The position numbers and the translations under genes are program-made. Positions 26,869 through 35,600 of a stretch of 64,000 bases of DNA are shown piece by piece; position 1 is the first letter of the stretch, and each line of letters starts with the position of its first letter. This DNA is from Methylorubrum rhodesianum (GTDB lineage Bacteria > Pseudomonadota > Alphaproteobacteria > Rhizobiales > Beijerinckiaceae), in NCBI RefSeq assembly GCF_014199985.1, contig NZ_JACHOS010000015.1, positions 1-64,000 on the forward strand, written 5' to 3'. The notes beneath the pieces were generated by a model that was not told where the DNA came from, ran no database searches, and saw only the letters and a list, made by a program, of their open reading frames with translations.

Positions 26869-27438
26869 GTGCTGAGCGGATCGGCGATCCTGCGGGTTCT
26901 CGTCCTGATCGTGGCGGCGGCGGGTCTGGCCTGGATCGTCCAATCGTTCTGGCTGCACGGCCCCGAGCAGCAAGCCGCCGCGCCGGCCCCCTCGACGGCG
27001 ACGCCCGCCCGTCCGGCCGGACGTCCCTCCCCGTCGCCCCCCCCCGAGCCGGTGCGGGTGGTGGGTCAGGCCGAGCCGATGCGGGAACCGACAAGGGAGG
27101 CGGTCCGCCCACCCGTCGAGGCCCCGCCTCCCCCGCTCCCGCGGGCCAATCCCGTGCCGCCGGCCGAGCCGGCACCGCCCCCCGTGGTGCGGGCGGCGCC
27201 GTCCCCGCCGCCGGATCCGGTGGTCGAGGCCGAGGAGAATGCCCCGCCCGCCGCCGTCGCGCTGACCGATCTCAACACCGCCTCGCTCGCCGAGCTGAAC
27301 GGTCTGAAGGGCGGCGGCGCCATCGGTCGGACGATCATCCAGCACCGCCCCTACGCCTCCGTCGATCAGCTTCTCAGCAAGCGTGTCCTCAACCGCGCCA
27401 CCTATCAGCGCATCAAGGATCAGGTGACGGTGCAGTAG
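26869..27438 (+). CDS. Membrane-anchored helix-hairpin-helix (ComEA-like) protein
   Basis: A 189-residue protein with one N-terminal membrane segment (ILRVLVLIVAAAGLAWIVQS, about residues 7-26), a 100-residue Pro/Ala-rich spacer and a C-terminal ComEA-type helix-hairpin-helix domain from about residue 131 (DLNTASLAELNGLKGGGAIG, then YASVDQLLSKRVLNRATYQR). HhH domains of this type bind DNA without sequence preference; ComEA does so in DNA uptake. No other competence gene is nearby, so uptake is only one option. The GTG at 26869 follows GGGAGG. Confidence 0.75.
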   Translation: MLSGSAILRVLVLIVAAAGLAWIVQSFWLHGPEQQAAAPAPSTATPARPAGRPSPSPPPEPVRVVGQAEPMREPTREAVRPPVEAPPPPLPRANPVPPAEPAPPPVVRAAPSPPPDPVVEAEENAPPAAVALTDLNTASLAELNGLKGGGAIGRTIIQHRPYASVDQLLSKRVLNRATYQRIKDQVTVQ

Positions 27439-27646
27439 CGGCCGTCGCCGGGCCCGTGGCGCGAGAAGCCACCGCCGATGCCGTCGAGCCATCGGCGGGG
27501 CAGCCGCTGCCCGCGAGACAACCGGGCGCGAGCGAAACCGCTGGACCGCCTTCCGCTGCCCGCCCCGTGCATCCGACCCTGGTACAGCGCGCGTCGAGGC
27601 CCTAAACAGGACCGACATATTCTCAAGCGAAGGCCGAGGCCGCTCC

Positions 27647-27862
27647 ATGCAAACGACATCCGGCGCACCGATCCTCCGCCGGGATCTGGGCGTCGAGGAG
27701 ACGACGGAATCCGACAACATCGTCCGCTGGGACGGTGAGCGGCTCTATGTCGAGCAGGACATCTACCACAACGGTCAGCTCGTCCACCGCAAGTACCGGC
27801 GCACGATCACCGAGCCGGTCGCCCGCGCCCTGCAGGCGATCCTCAAGCGCTCGCAGCAATGA
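27647..27862 (+). CDS. Small protein of unknown function
   Basis: A 71-residue acidic/basic soluble protein containing DNIVRWDGERLYVEQDIYHN and HRKYRRTITEPVARALQAIL. It has no signal peptide or membrane segment. Its stop overlaps the start of the DUF3016 gene by 4 bases (ATGA), so the two are translationally coupled, and a GAGG sits 9 bases before the ATG at 27647. The tight coupling and coherent codon use support a real gene; no family is recognised. Confidence 0.6.
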   Translation: MQTTSGAPILRRDLGVEETTESDNIVRWDGERLYVEQDIYHNGQLVHRKYRRTITEPVARALQAILKRSQQ

Positions 27863-28371
27863 GGGCAGCGGCGCTCGCGCTGCTCGCGGCTCTGGCCGCT
27901 CCGCTCTCCCTCGCCGCCTCACCCGCGGCGGCGCAGGTACGGGTGACCTTCGTCGCGCCCGAGCGCTACACCGATGCCCAGAACCGCTTCGGTTCGGGCC
28001 TGTCGCTACGGGTGGTGCTGGCCGAGATGCGCCGCCTGTTCGAGACGCTCGGCGACGCGGTGCTGGCACCGGGCCAGGCGCTGGACATCGCGGTGCTCGA
28101 CATCGACCTCGCCGGGCTCGACCAGCCGAGCTTCGGTGCCGCCCAGGGCGTGCGGGTGGTGACCGACATCACCCCGCCCCGCTTCCGCCTGCGCTACGCG
28201 CTGAAGGAGCGCGGCCGCACGGTGCTGACGGCGGAAGAGACCGTGAGCGACATCAACTTCCTGCTCCGGGCCACCCGCCTCTCGTCGGGGCAGACCTTCT
28301 TCTACGAGCGCGAGGTGCTGCGGGACTGGTTCCAGGCGCGCTTCGTGCAGCGGCGCCCCCCGCCGGGCTGA
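27859..28371 (+). CDS. DUF3016 exported protein
   Basis: A 170-residue periplasmic protein of the DUF3016 family (function unknown). The signal peptide MRAAALALLAALAAPLSLAA ends with a cleavage site near ASPAAAQ (residue 25). The mature domain shows the family pattern: VRVTFVAPERYTDAQNRFGS, a central VLDIDLAGLDQPSF, and the strand segment PPRFRLRYALKERG. It overlaps the preceding small gene by 4 bases. No enzyme motif is visible. Confidence 0.78.
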   Translation: MRAAALALLAALAAPLSLAASPAAAQVRVTFVAPERYTDAQNRFGSGLSLRVVLAEMRRLFETLGDAVLAPGQALDIAVLDIDLAGLDQPSFGAAQGVRVVTDITPPRFRLRYALKERGRTVLTAEETVSDINFLLRATRLSSGQTFFYEREVLRDWFQARFVQRRPPPG

Positions 28372-28456
28372 TCGACGGGTTTCGTCACACGGCCGACGCC
28401 CGAGCCTGTCATGTCCGCGCCGTCACGGGCCGGATACGGGCGGGTCTCGGAGCCAC

Positions 28457-29380
28457 ATGCGGATCGTCCTCGTCGCCAACCCCGCGTCGGGCGCCTTCGC
28501 CGGCGGCGTGACGCCGGACGCGGTCCGCGCGCGGCTGAGGGCGGCGGGCCTCGACCTCCTTCCCGAACCGGACGAGACCCTGCCCCTGCCCGAGCGCCTG
28601 CGGGCCGCCCTGCGCATCGAGGGCGTCGCGGCGGTGGCGGTGGCGGGCGGCGACGGCACGCTCAACTGCGCGGCCGGGATGCTCGCGGGCAGCGGCGTCG
28701 CCCTCGGCATCCTGCCCCTCGGCACCATGAACCTGCTGGCGAAGGATCTCGGCATCCCGCTCGATCTCGACGCGGCGGTCGCCGTCCTCGCAGCGGGGCG
28801 AAGCCGCGCCGTCGATGTCGGCAGCGTCAACGGGCACCTCTTCCTCATCAACTCGGTGCTTGGCATGCCCGCCCGCATGGTCCGCCACCGCGAGGCCTTT
28901 CGCGGGCGGCGCCTCGGCCTCGCGGCGCTCCTGCGGCTCGCCGCGGCGAGCCTGCGCCATCTCGGCCCCTATCCGCGCCTCTCGGCGGTGCTCTCGCAGG
29001 ACGGGCGGCGGACGCGGCTGCGCCTCCGCCTGCTCGCGGTGGTCAACAACGACTACGCCGAGGGGCCCGGACGGATTCTGGAACGGAGCCAGGTCGATGG
29101 CGGCGAGTTGACGCTCTACATCGCCCGCCGCCTCTCGCCGTGGCGCATCGCCCGTCTGGCGCTCGGGTTCGGGCTCGGCCGCTGGCGGCAGCTGCCGGGC
29201 CTGGAGCGTCGCGGTGCGACCCGTTTCGCCGTCTCCGCCCGGAGGCGGGCCTTGCGGGTGATGAACGATGGAGAGGTCCGCTTGATCGCCCCGCCCCTGC
29301 GCTACCGCCTGATGCCTCGCGCATTGACCGTGATCGTCCCCGAGGCGGCCAAGGATCTGTCCAAGGAGCTGGCAGAGTGA
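28457..29380 (+). CDS. Diacylglycerol/lipid kinase family protein
   Basis: A 307-residue protein of the DAGK-catalytic (YegS-like) fold that phosphorylates a lipid hydroxyl with ATP at the inner membrane surface. The start IVLVANPASG, the nucleotide-binding AVAGGDGTLN (about residues 61-70) and LGILPLGTMNLLAKDLGIP are diagnostic. The C-terminal beta-sandwich begins with VDGGELTLYIA and holds a late MNDGEV motif. Its stop overlaps the start of the metallophosphoesterase gene by 4 bases, so the two products are likely made together. Confidence 0.88.
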   Translation: MRIVLVANPASGAFAGGVTPDAVRARLRAAGLDLLPEPDETLPLPERLRAALRIEGVAAVAVAGGDGTLNCAAGMLAGSGVALGILPLGTMNLLAKDLGIPLDLDAAVAVLAAGRSRAVDVGSVNGHLFLINSVLGMPARMVRHREAFRGRRLGLAALLRLAAASLRHLGPYPRLSAVLSQDGRRTRLRLRLLAVVNNDYAEGPGRILERSQVDGGELTLYIARRLSPWRIARLALGFGLGRWRQLPGLERRGATRFAVSARRRALRVMNDGEVRLIAPPLRYRLMPRALTVIVPEAAKDLSKELAE

Positions 29381-30261
29381 GACGGATCGCCCACATCTCC
29401 GACCTGCATTTCGGCCGCACCGACACGGCGGTGGTCGAGGGGCTCGCCGACGAGCTGAACCGCGATCCGCCGGACCTGATCGTCGCCTCCGGCGACTTCA
29501 CCATGCGGGCGCGGCGCAAGGAATACGCGGAGGCGCGCGCCTTCCTCGACGGTCTCACCGCACCCTGGATCGCGGTGCCGGGCAACCACGACATCGCCTA
29601 TTTCAAGCTCTTCACCCGCTTCTTCCATCCCTTCGGCCGCTACCGCCGCTTCATCGCGCGGGACACCGAACCGACCTTCCTCGACGACGAGATCGCGGTG
29701 GTCTGCCTCAACACGGTGCGGACCTGGGCGCCGGAGACCGATTGGTCGCAGGGGAAGATCACCCGGGCGCAGATCGCCCGCACGGAGGAGCGGCTGGCGG
29801 CGCTGCCGGACCACGTGTTCCGGATCGTGGTCGGCCACCACCCCTTCATGCCGCCGCCCTGGGACGCGGAGGCCCGCCTCGTCGGCCGCGCCGACGAGGC
29901 TCTCGACGCCTTCCGCCGCCACGGCGTCGGGCTGACGCTGGCCGGCCATCTCCACCGCCACTACGCCCGCTTTGCCGAGGCGCCGGAGACCGGCACCGAG
30001 CCCGACACGGTCGCGGTCGACCGCGGCCGGGCGCAGGCCGGCGGCGCCCGGCTGCTCGCGGTGCAGGCGGGCTCGGCCACCTCGACGCGGCTGCGCGGCA
30101 ACGAGCCCAACGCCTACAACCGGATCGTCGTCGAGGACGGCCGGGCGACCGTCACCGTCCGCATCTGGACCGGCGAGGCCTTCGAGGACGCGCGGGTGGA
30201 CGACTCCGTGCCGGACGCAACGGAGGAACGCGCCGGCGAGCCGGAACCGGCCGGGCGCTGA
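29377..30261 (+). CDS. Calcineurin-like metallophosphoesterase
   Basis: A 294-residue binuclear metal phosphohydrolase. All family motifs are present in order: HISDLHFG (residues 6-13), VASGDFT, PGNHDIAYF, VGHHPF and AGHLHRH. Without a signal peptide it works in the cytoplasm. The GTG at 29377 overlaps the stop of the lipid kinase gene (GTGA). Relatives coupled to lipid kinases include UDP-diacylglucosamine and cyclic nucleotide hydrolases, but this sequence does not allow a choice. The last 25 residues are charged and variable. Confidence 0.88.
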   Translation: MRRIAHISDLHFGRTDTAVVEGLADELNRDPPDLIVASGDFTMRARRKEYAEARAFLDGLTAPWIAVPGNHDIAYFKLFTRFFHPFGRYRRFIARDTEPTFLDDEIAVVCLNTVRTWAPETDWSQGKITRAQIARTEERLAALPDHVFRIVVGHHPFMPPPWDAEARLVGRADEALDAFRRHGVGLTLAGHLHRHYARFAEAPETGTEPDTVAVDRGRAQAGGARLLAVQAGSATSTRLRGNEPNAYNRIVVEDGRATVTVRIWTGEAFEDARVDDSVPDATEERAGEPEPAGR

Positions 30262-30284
30262 CCGCCCGGCCATCCTCCCGGGCC

Positions 30285-31745
30285 TCAGGGGATTGCCGTC
30301 CGCTGCCCCCCGCGGCCCGCGAGGCTGACGGCGAAGGCCACGGCGAGGTTGAGCGCCAGCGCCACGACGCCGATGTTGAGATCCTGCACCGGCCCCGGCA
30401 GGCCCGGGAACAGCTTGGCGAGCGTGTAGCCGCCGACCACCGTCACCGCGACCGCGGCCACGCCGGCGAGGATGCCCGCCATGGCCCCTGCCCGGGTGAG
30501 CGGGTTGTTGGGCATGAGGCTGAAGATGAAGGCGGGGAAGAGCTGGGTGACGACCGCGTAGCCGATCAGCAGGAGCTGCACGATGGTCTCGCCCCCGTAC
30601 AGGGTGAAACCGACGCAGGCGAGGGCCAGCAGCGGCGCGATGCCCTTGGCGAGACGGCCGGTGGTGGCGTCGGTCGCGTTGCGCGCCAGCGGCCGGTAGA
30701 GATTCTGTGCGATCAGCGTCGAGCCGGCGATCAGGATCATCGAGCCCGGCACCAGGGCGGTCAGCACACCCGTGGCGCCGATGATGCCGACGAACCACGG
30801 CGGGAAGGTCTGGAGTGCGATCTTGAAGAGCGAGAGATCGACGTCCGGCCCCGTCAACCCCGGCACCTGCAGCACCGCGGCGAAGCCCGCGAAGAACACG
30901 AACAGCAGCATGAGCTGGTAGAGCGGCAGGAACACCGCGTTGCGCCGGAAGGTACGGGCGTCGCTCGCAGTGTAGATCGAGGCGAAGATGTGCGGGAACA
31001 TCCAGCCGCCGAGCGCCGTCAGCAGCGTGGTCGAGGCGAACCACGTCGCGCTCTGGCCGCGGTCCGGCAGGGCGAGGAAGCCGGGCTTGGCGCCGTCGAT
31101 CGCGGTGAACATCGCGCCGATGCCGCCGTAGTAGTGATACGGGAGATAGATCCCGAGGAAGATCACCACGAACAGGATCATGAAGTCCTTGAGCACGGCG
31201 GTCCAGGCCGAGCCGCGCACGCCCGAGACCATGACGTAGACGGTGAGCACCACCGCGCCGATCCAGATCGCCAGCGTCGGCGAGATCGCGCCGTAGGAGG
31301 CGGTGGCGACGATGATGCCGAGGCCCTTGAGCTGCAGCACCATGTAGGGAACGAGCGCCACGATTCCGACCAGCGCGACCAGGATACCGAGGCTCCGGCT
31401 GTCGTAGCGCGCGGCGAAATAGTCGGGCTGCGAGAACAGGTTGCGCTCCTTGGCGAAGCGCCAGGCCGGCGGCAGGATCCAGTAGGAGATGACGTAGATC
31501 AGCGTCAGGTAGCAGAGGATGTAGTAGGTCGGCCCACCCTTGCCGTAGGCCCAGCCCGAGCCGCCGAGGAAGGTGAAGGTGGTGTAGATCTCGCCTGCCA
31601 TCAGCAGGAAGACGAGCAGCGTGCCGAAGCCGCGCTTGCCCACGCTCCACTGTTCCATGTCCATGTCGTGCCCGGAGCGGGCCCGCAGGCCGAGGCCGAG
31701 CGCCACCACCACGGCGAGCGCGATGATCGGAAGCGCCGCGTTCAT
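30285..31745 (-). CDS. Sodium:solute symporter family permease
   Basis: A 486-residue inner-membrane permease of the SSS (solute:Na+ symporter, SLC5-like) family with about 13 hydrophobic segments. FLLMAGEIYTTFTFLGGSGW, VLKDFMILFVVIFLGIYLPY and GIIGATGVLTALVPGSMILI match the bacterial monocarboxylate/pantothenate group (MctP, PanF). The ATG at 31745 overlaps the stop of the DUF3311 gene by 4 bases (ATGA). Small organic acids such as lactate or pyruvate are plausible substrates by analogy with MctP; this is inference. Confidence 0.87.
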   Translation of the reverse strand: MNAALPIIALAVVVALGLGLRARSGHDMDMEQWSVGKRGFGTLLVFLLMAGEIYTTFTFLGGSGWAYGKGGPTYYILCYLTLIYVISYWILPPAWRFAKERNLFSQPDYFAARYDSRSLGILVALVGIVALVPYMVLQLKGLGIIVATASYGAISPTLAIWIGAVVLTVYVMVSGVRGSAWTAVLKDFMILFVVIFLGIYLPYHYYGGIGAMFTAIDGAKPGFLALPDRGQSATWFASTTLLTALGGWMFPHIFASIYTASDARTFRRNAVFLPLYQLMLLFVFFAGFAAVLQVPGLTGPDVDLSLFKIALQTFPPWFVGIIGATGVLTALVPGSMILIAGSTLIAQNLYRPLARNATDATTGRLAKGIAPLLALACVGFTLYGGETIVQLLLIGYAVVTQLFPAFIFSLMPNNPLTRAGAMAGILAGVAAVAVTVVGGYTLAKLFPGLPGPVQDLNIGVVALALNLAVAFAVSLAGRGGQRTAIP

Positions 31746-31945
31746 GGTCCCTCCCCCGGTTCCCGGTTGGCGGGATCGGTGAGGTAGATCAGCGCCATGA
31801 TGGCCGAGGTCGCGACCGTGCAGCCGACGAGCCACGCCAGCAGCAACGGCATGCCGAGCACCAGGGGCTCGACCCGGTTGAGGAAGAACGGTCCCGCCAG
31901 CATCCCGAGGGCGGGCAGAGCCGCGAGCCACTGGATCAGCTTCAT
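31742..31945 (-). CDS. DUF3311 small membrane protein, partner of the symporter
   Basis: A 67-residue protein with two membrane segments (IQWLAALPALGMLAGPFFLN and VLGMPLLLAWLVGCTVATSA), typical of DUF3311. Genes of this type are usually found directly upstream of SSS permeases, as here, like YhdT beside PanF, and are thought to be small accessory subunits. GGGGAGGGG precedes the ATG at 31945, and the stop overlaps the permease start by 4 bases, which suggests matched production. Confidence 0.85.
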   Translation of the reverse strand: MKLIQWLAALPALGMLAGPFFLNRVEPLVLGMPLLLAWLVGCTVATSAIMALIYLTDPANREPGEGP

Positions 31946-32075
31946 CGCCGGCCCCTCCCCGGCGATGCCCCAGGATGACAGCCTCGTGGTCCAGTCATGC
32001 GTTCCCCGTCGTGTCGGCGGGGACCATGAGGCAGAATTCGCACCAGGGCGAGGGGATGAAATCCTCTTTTTGCGT

Positions 32076-34109
32076 TCAGGCCGCCTCCGCGCGGCGGTCC
32101 AGCAGCCCCGGCAGGGCGCGCAGGTTGAGCGGCTTGGGTAGGAAGCCGTCGAAGCCGGCCGCGTGAGCCGCGGCGACGTCCTCGCGGCCGGTATTGGCCG
32201 TGAGGGCCACGAGGTGGAGCGGGGCCGCGCCGGCCTCGGCCTCGCGGACGCGGATGCGGCGGGCGACCTCCAGGCCGTCGAGGCCGGGCATGCGGATATC
32301 GATCAGGGCGAGGTCGAACGGTCCCTGCCCGTCCGCCGCCGCCAGCGCCTCGAGCCCGTCGCGGACGTGGATCACTCGCGCGCCGAGCCGCTCCAGAGCC
32401 CTGGTGGCGAGCAGCGCGTTGATCGGGTTGTCCTCCGCCAGCAGGACCCGGCGGCCCGGCGCGCCGCCGGCGAGCGCCGGCTCCGCGGCCGGCTCGGCCG
32501 GCGCCTCGGCGGAGGCGGCGGACCGCGGCTCCAGCAGGCGGTCGAACAGCGAGCGGGCCCGCACCGGCTTGATCAGGTAGCTGTCGAAGCCCGCCGCGTT
32601 CGGGGCGCCGAATTCGCGCCGGTCGAAGGGCGAGAGCAGGATCAGGCTGCAGCGCACGCCGCTGCGGGCGGCCTCCGCCGCGAGCCGCCGCACGGCGGCA
32701 TCGCCCAGGCTGCGGTCGGCGATGAGCGCGTCGAAGGCGACGCCCGAGAGCGCGTCGAGGCCGGCCTCCACGCTGTTCACGACCACCGCCGCCGCACCGG
32801 AGCGGCTGAGGCGCCGCGCCAGGAACGGCGCCTGAAAGGCGGAATCGGCGACGATGAGCACCTTTCGCGGCGCGAGGCCGGGACTTCCGGGGGCCATTGC
32901 CCCCTCCGCCGCCGGCAGCGGCAGCACCACCCGGAAGGTCGAGCCGCGCCCGACCGTCGAGCGGGCCTCGATCGTGCCGCTCATGCGCTCCACCAGGCGG
33001 CGGGTGATGGCGAGCCCCAGCCCCGTGCCCTCGTGGCTCGCGCTGTCGTCGCCCTGCTCGAACTCCTCGAACAGGATCGGGATGCGCTCCTCGGGGATGC
33101 CCGGCCCGGTATCCTCCACCGTGAGGACGAGCCCCTCCCCCGCGCGCGCCAGGCCGACGCCGACGCCGCCGCTCTGCGTGAACTTGATGGCGTTGCCCGC
33201 GAGGTTGACGAGGATCTGCCGCACCCGGTCGGCGTCGCCGACGCGCAGGGCCGCGAGGTCGTCGGCGATGTCCAGGGCGATCTCCAGGCCCTTGTCCTGC
33301 GCGCGCGGCGCCAGCAGCTCGACCACGCCCTCGACCACGGCGGCGATGTCGAAGGGCTCGGCGGCGAGGTCGAGGCGGCCGGCCTCGATCCGGGAGAAGT
33401 CGAGGATGCCGTCGACGAGGCCGAGCAGCGCCTTGCCGCTGGTGCGGAACGCCTCGACATAGGTGCGCTGCTCGGGGTCGAGCCGGGTCTCGAGCAGGAG
33501 GTCGGCCATGCCCAGAATGCCGTTCAGCGGCGTGCGCAACTCGTGGCTGACGGTGGCGAGAAAGCGCGATTTGGCGACGTTGGCGGCCTCGGCCCGGCTC
33601 TTCGCCTCGTCGAGCGAGCGCGCCGCCTCGACGCGCTCGGTGACGTCGTGCCCGGCCCGCAGCGAGCTCGGACCGTTCGCGCTGCCGGTCCCCGCCATCT
33701 CGATGAAGGAGAACCAGCGCGGCACGCCGTCCACCGGCAGCAGGCGCTCCTCGATCACCCTGACGCCGTCGGAGCGCTGCTCGCTCGCGCCGCGCTCGAT
33801 CACCTGCGGGGTCAGCGTCGAGCCAATCAGATCCAGCGGTTTCACGCCGAGCAGGGCGGCGAAGCCCTCGCTGGCGAAGGTGATCCGTCCCTGACCGTCC
33901 CGCTGGACCACGGCCTCCGTCGTGGCCTCGACCAGAACCCGGTAGCGCTCCTCGCTCTCGGCGATCTGCCAGAGCCGGTCCTGAAGCGCCTCTGTCACAT
34001 CGGAATCCGGCACCACGGAGGTGCGGCGGAGCGACACCAGGACCAGCGCCAGCATCGCGGCGGCGATGCTCAGGCCGATCACGCTCACCGCAAGGGTTAT
34101 CGGTTCCAC
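32076..34109 (-). CDS. Hybrid sensor histidine kinase with PAS and two receiver domains
   Basis: A 677-residue membrane-anchored hybrid kinase. Residues 5-28 form one membrane segment; a PAS domain follows (about 50-165). HisKA carries the phosphoacceptor H189 in ATVSHELRTPLNG, and the ATPase domain has VNLAGNAIKFTQ, VEDTGPGIPEE and GTGLGLAI. Two receiver domains complete it: the first (about 415-530) has Asp in LIADRSLGD but only one N-terminal acidic residue; the second (about 555-670) is canonical with LAEDNP, LIDIRMPGLDG and PKPL. GAGGGGAC precedes the GTG start at 34109. No response regulator gene is adjacent, so the target is unknown. Confidence 0.9.
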   Translation of the reverse strand: MEPITLAVSVIGLSIAAAMLALVLVSLRRTSVVPDSDVTEALQDRLWQIAESEERYRVLVEATTEAVVQRDGQGRITFASEGFAALLGVKPLDLIGSTLTPQVIERGASEQRSDGVRVIEERLLPVDGVPRWFSFIEMAGTGSANGPSSLRAGHDVTERVEAARSLDEAKSRAEAANVAKSRFLATVSHELRTPLNGILGMADLLLETRLDPEQRTYVEAFRTSGKALLGLVDGILDFSRIEAGRLDLAAEPFDIAAVVEGVVELLAPRAQDKGLEIALDIADDLAALRVGDADRVRQILVNLAGNAIKFTQSGGVGVGLARAGEGLVLTVEDTGPGIPEERIPILFEEFEQGDDSASHEGTGLGLAITRRLVERMSGTIEARSTVGRGSTFRVVLPLPAAEGAMAPGSPGLAPRKVLIVADSAFQAPFLARRLSRSGAAAVVVNSVEAGLDALSGVAFDALIADRSLGDAAVRRLAAEAARSGVRCSLILLSPFDRREFGAPNAAGFDSYLIKPVRARSLFDRLLEPRSAASAEAPAEPAAEPALAGGAPGRRVLLAEDNPINALLATRALERLGARVIHVRDGLEALAAADGQGPFDLALIDIRMPGLDGLEVARRIRVREAEAGAAPLHLVALTANTGREDVAAAHAAGFDGFLPKPLNLRALPGLLDRRAEAA

Positions 34110-34311
34110 GCAGGTCCCCTCAAGGCCGGCCCGAGCCGGAGGCCCGGCACGTCAGGGGAGCGACAGTGCCAGCCGCGCGTGAAGCGCCGCTTGAGAAAGA
34201 GGCTTAAGGGGATGTGAGCGGGAACGACGGACTTTTGCCGATCCGCTCCGCCGAGCTTTCGCCTCTCCCGGCATGCGGGGAGATGAAGTGTTCAGGATGC
34301 TCGGGTCCGGC

Positions 34312-34761
34312 TCACACCTCCGGAAACCGCCGGAGCAGCGCGTCTCCGTCGAGCCGCAGGGCGGCGCCGACCTCGGCGAGCGCGGCGTGCTCCTCGCTTC
34401 CGATGCCCTCGTGGTCGGCCACGTCCGCCGCGACGAGGAAGACGTTGCGGCGCTGCTCCTCGGATCGTCCGGCGATGGCACCGATGCGCACGAGGTTCTC
34501 CGCGCGGCCGGCGCGGGTGCGGGCGCGGCCGAGCGCCTCGTAGAGGGCGTGTTCCAGCATCAGGCTGTCGTAGCCCTTCTCGATGATCGGGTTCGCCCGG
34601 ATGCCGGCCAGCGCCGTCTCGAATTCCTCGCTCATCAACTCGCCGTCGGCGACCGCGACGTTGGCGCAGGCCGAGACGGCCGCCTGCATCAGCGTCTCGT
34701 CGCCGGCATAGGCCTTGAGCGTGGTGCGGAACCGCTCGACCGCGTCGTGAAGAAGGCTCAT
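34312..34761 (-). CDS. TerB-like protein
   Basis: A 149-residue all-helical protein of the TerB (tellurite resistance B) fold. It has two acidic metal-binding-like loops, VAVADGELMSEE (about residues 35-46) and VADHEGIGSEE (about 112-122), in equivalent places of a duplicated helical unit. No other ter gene is near, so real tellurite resistance is unlikely; many alphaproteobacteria have such stand-alone proteins. It starts 46 bases after the MurU-like gene on the same strand and precedes the hybrid kinase gene by about 200 bases. Confidence 0.8.
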   Translation of the reverse strand: MSLLHDAVERFRTTLKAYAGDETLMQAAVSACANVAVADGELMSEEFETALAGIRANPIIEKGYDSLMLEHALYEALGRARTRAGRAENLVRIGAIAGRSEEQRRNVFLVAADVADHEGIGSEEHAALAEVGAALRLDGDALLRRFPEV

Positions 34762-34807
34762 GTCCTGACAAAACCCCGCGGCAGAGCCCCGACAACGGGG
34801 ATGCCGG

Positions 34808-35554
34808 TCAAACGATCCGGGCGCTCTCCCGCACCCGCGCCTCGGCCGCCTCGATCGCCTCCGGCGTGCCGACATGCAGCCACTGCCCGTCGAGGCGCAG
34901 CCCCTGGAGCCGGTTCCGCTTGATCGCCCGGTCGAACAGCAGGGTCAGGGAGAAGGAGCCCTCCGGCGTGTCGGCGAACAGCTCCGGCTTCAGGATCGCC
35001 ACGCCGGCATAGATGAAGGGCGCGACCTCGCGCTCGCCGCGCCAGCTCAGCCGGCCGTCCGGGTCCATGTAGAAGTCGCCCGCCCCCTCGTAGCCGAGGC
35101 TCGTCGCGGTGGGAGCGACGAGGAGCAGGATGTCCGTCGTGTCGGGATCCCAGGCCTCGATCAGCCGGCCGAGATTGGGCCGCGGCCCCTCCAGCCAGAA
35201 CGAATCCGAGTTGAACACCACGAAGGGCTCGTCGCCGAACCGGTCGAGCGCCTTCTTCACGCCGCCGCCGGTCTCGAGCAGCGCGTCGCGCTCGTCGGAG
35301 ACGACGATCTCCGGCGCACCGGTGCGATGGGCGAGGTGGCCCTCCATCAGGTCGGCGAGCCAGTGGACGTTGACCACCGCCGTCTCGATGCCGCCTGCCG
35401 CCGCCCGGTCGAGGGCGTGGTCGATCAGCGCCTTGCCGGCGACCTCGACCAGGGGCTTGGGGAGCGTCGCGGTGATCGGGCGCATGCGCTTGCCCAGGCC
35501 GGCCGCGAGCACGAAGGCGCGGGTGATTTTCTTGGGGTTCTGCTCGTCGCTCAT
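34808..35554 (-). CDS. murU: Nucleotidyltransferase, MurNAc-1-phosphate uridylyltransferase type (MurU)
   Basis: A 248-residue sugar-1-phosphate nucleotidyltransferase. The substrate loop LAAGLGKRMRPITATLPKPL is at about residues 17-36, with VVNVHWLADLMEGHL, the metal/sugar site FNSDSFW and the closing LDGQWLHVGTPEA. MurU converts MurNAc-1-phosphate to UDP-MurNAc in the peptidoglycan-recycling bypass of de novo MurA/B synthesis. The gene lies 46 bases after the AmgK domain gene, and AmgK supplies exactly this substrate, so the pairing supports the call over a general nucleotidyltransferase. The long frame upstream of 35554 only overlaps the fusion gene. Confidence 0.85.
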   Translation of the reverse strand: MSDEQNPKKITRAFVLAAGLGKRMRPITATLPKPLVEVAGKALIDHALDRAAAGGIETAVVNVHWLADLMEGHLAHRTGAPEIVVSDERDALLETGGGVKKALDRFGDEPFVVFNSDSFWLEGPRPNLGRLIEAWDPDTTDILLLVAPTATSLGYEGAGDFYMDPDGRLSWRGEREVAPFIYAGVAILKPELFADTPEGSFSLTLLFDRAIKRNRLQGLRLDGQWLHVGTPEAIEAAEARVRESARIV

Positions 35555-35600
35555 GACGCGTTCGCGGGCCGGTTCGAAAGGAGAGCGGTCAGGGCGGAGA

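Noticed and set aside
34312-34761. Tellurite resistance system
   Set aside because: A single TerB-like gene without other ter genes; the domain is common and does not show resistance.
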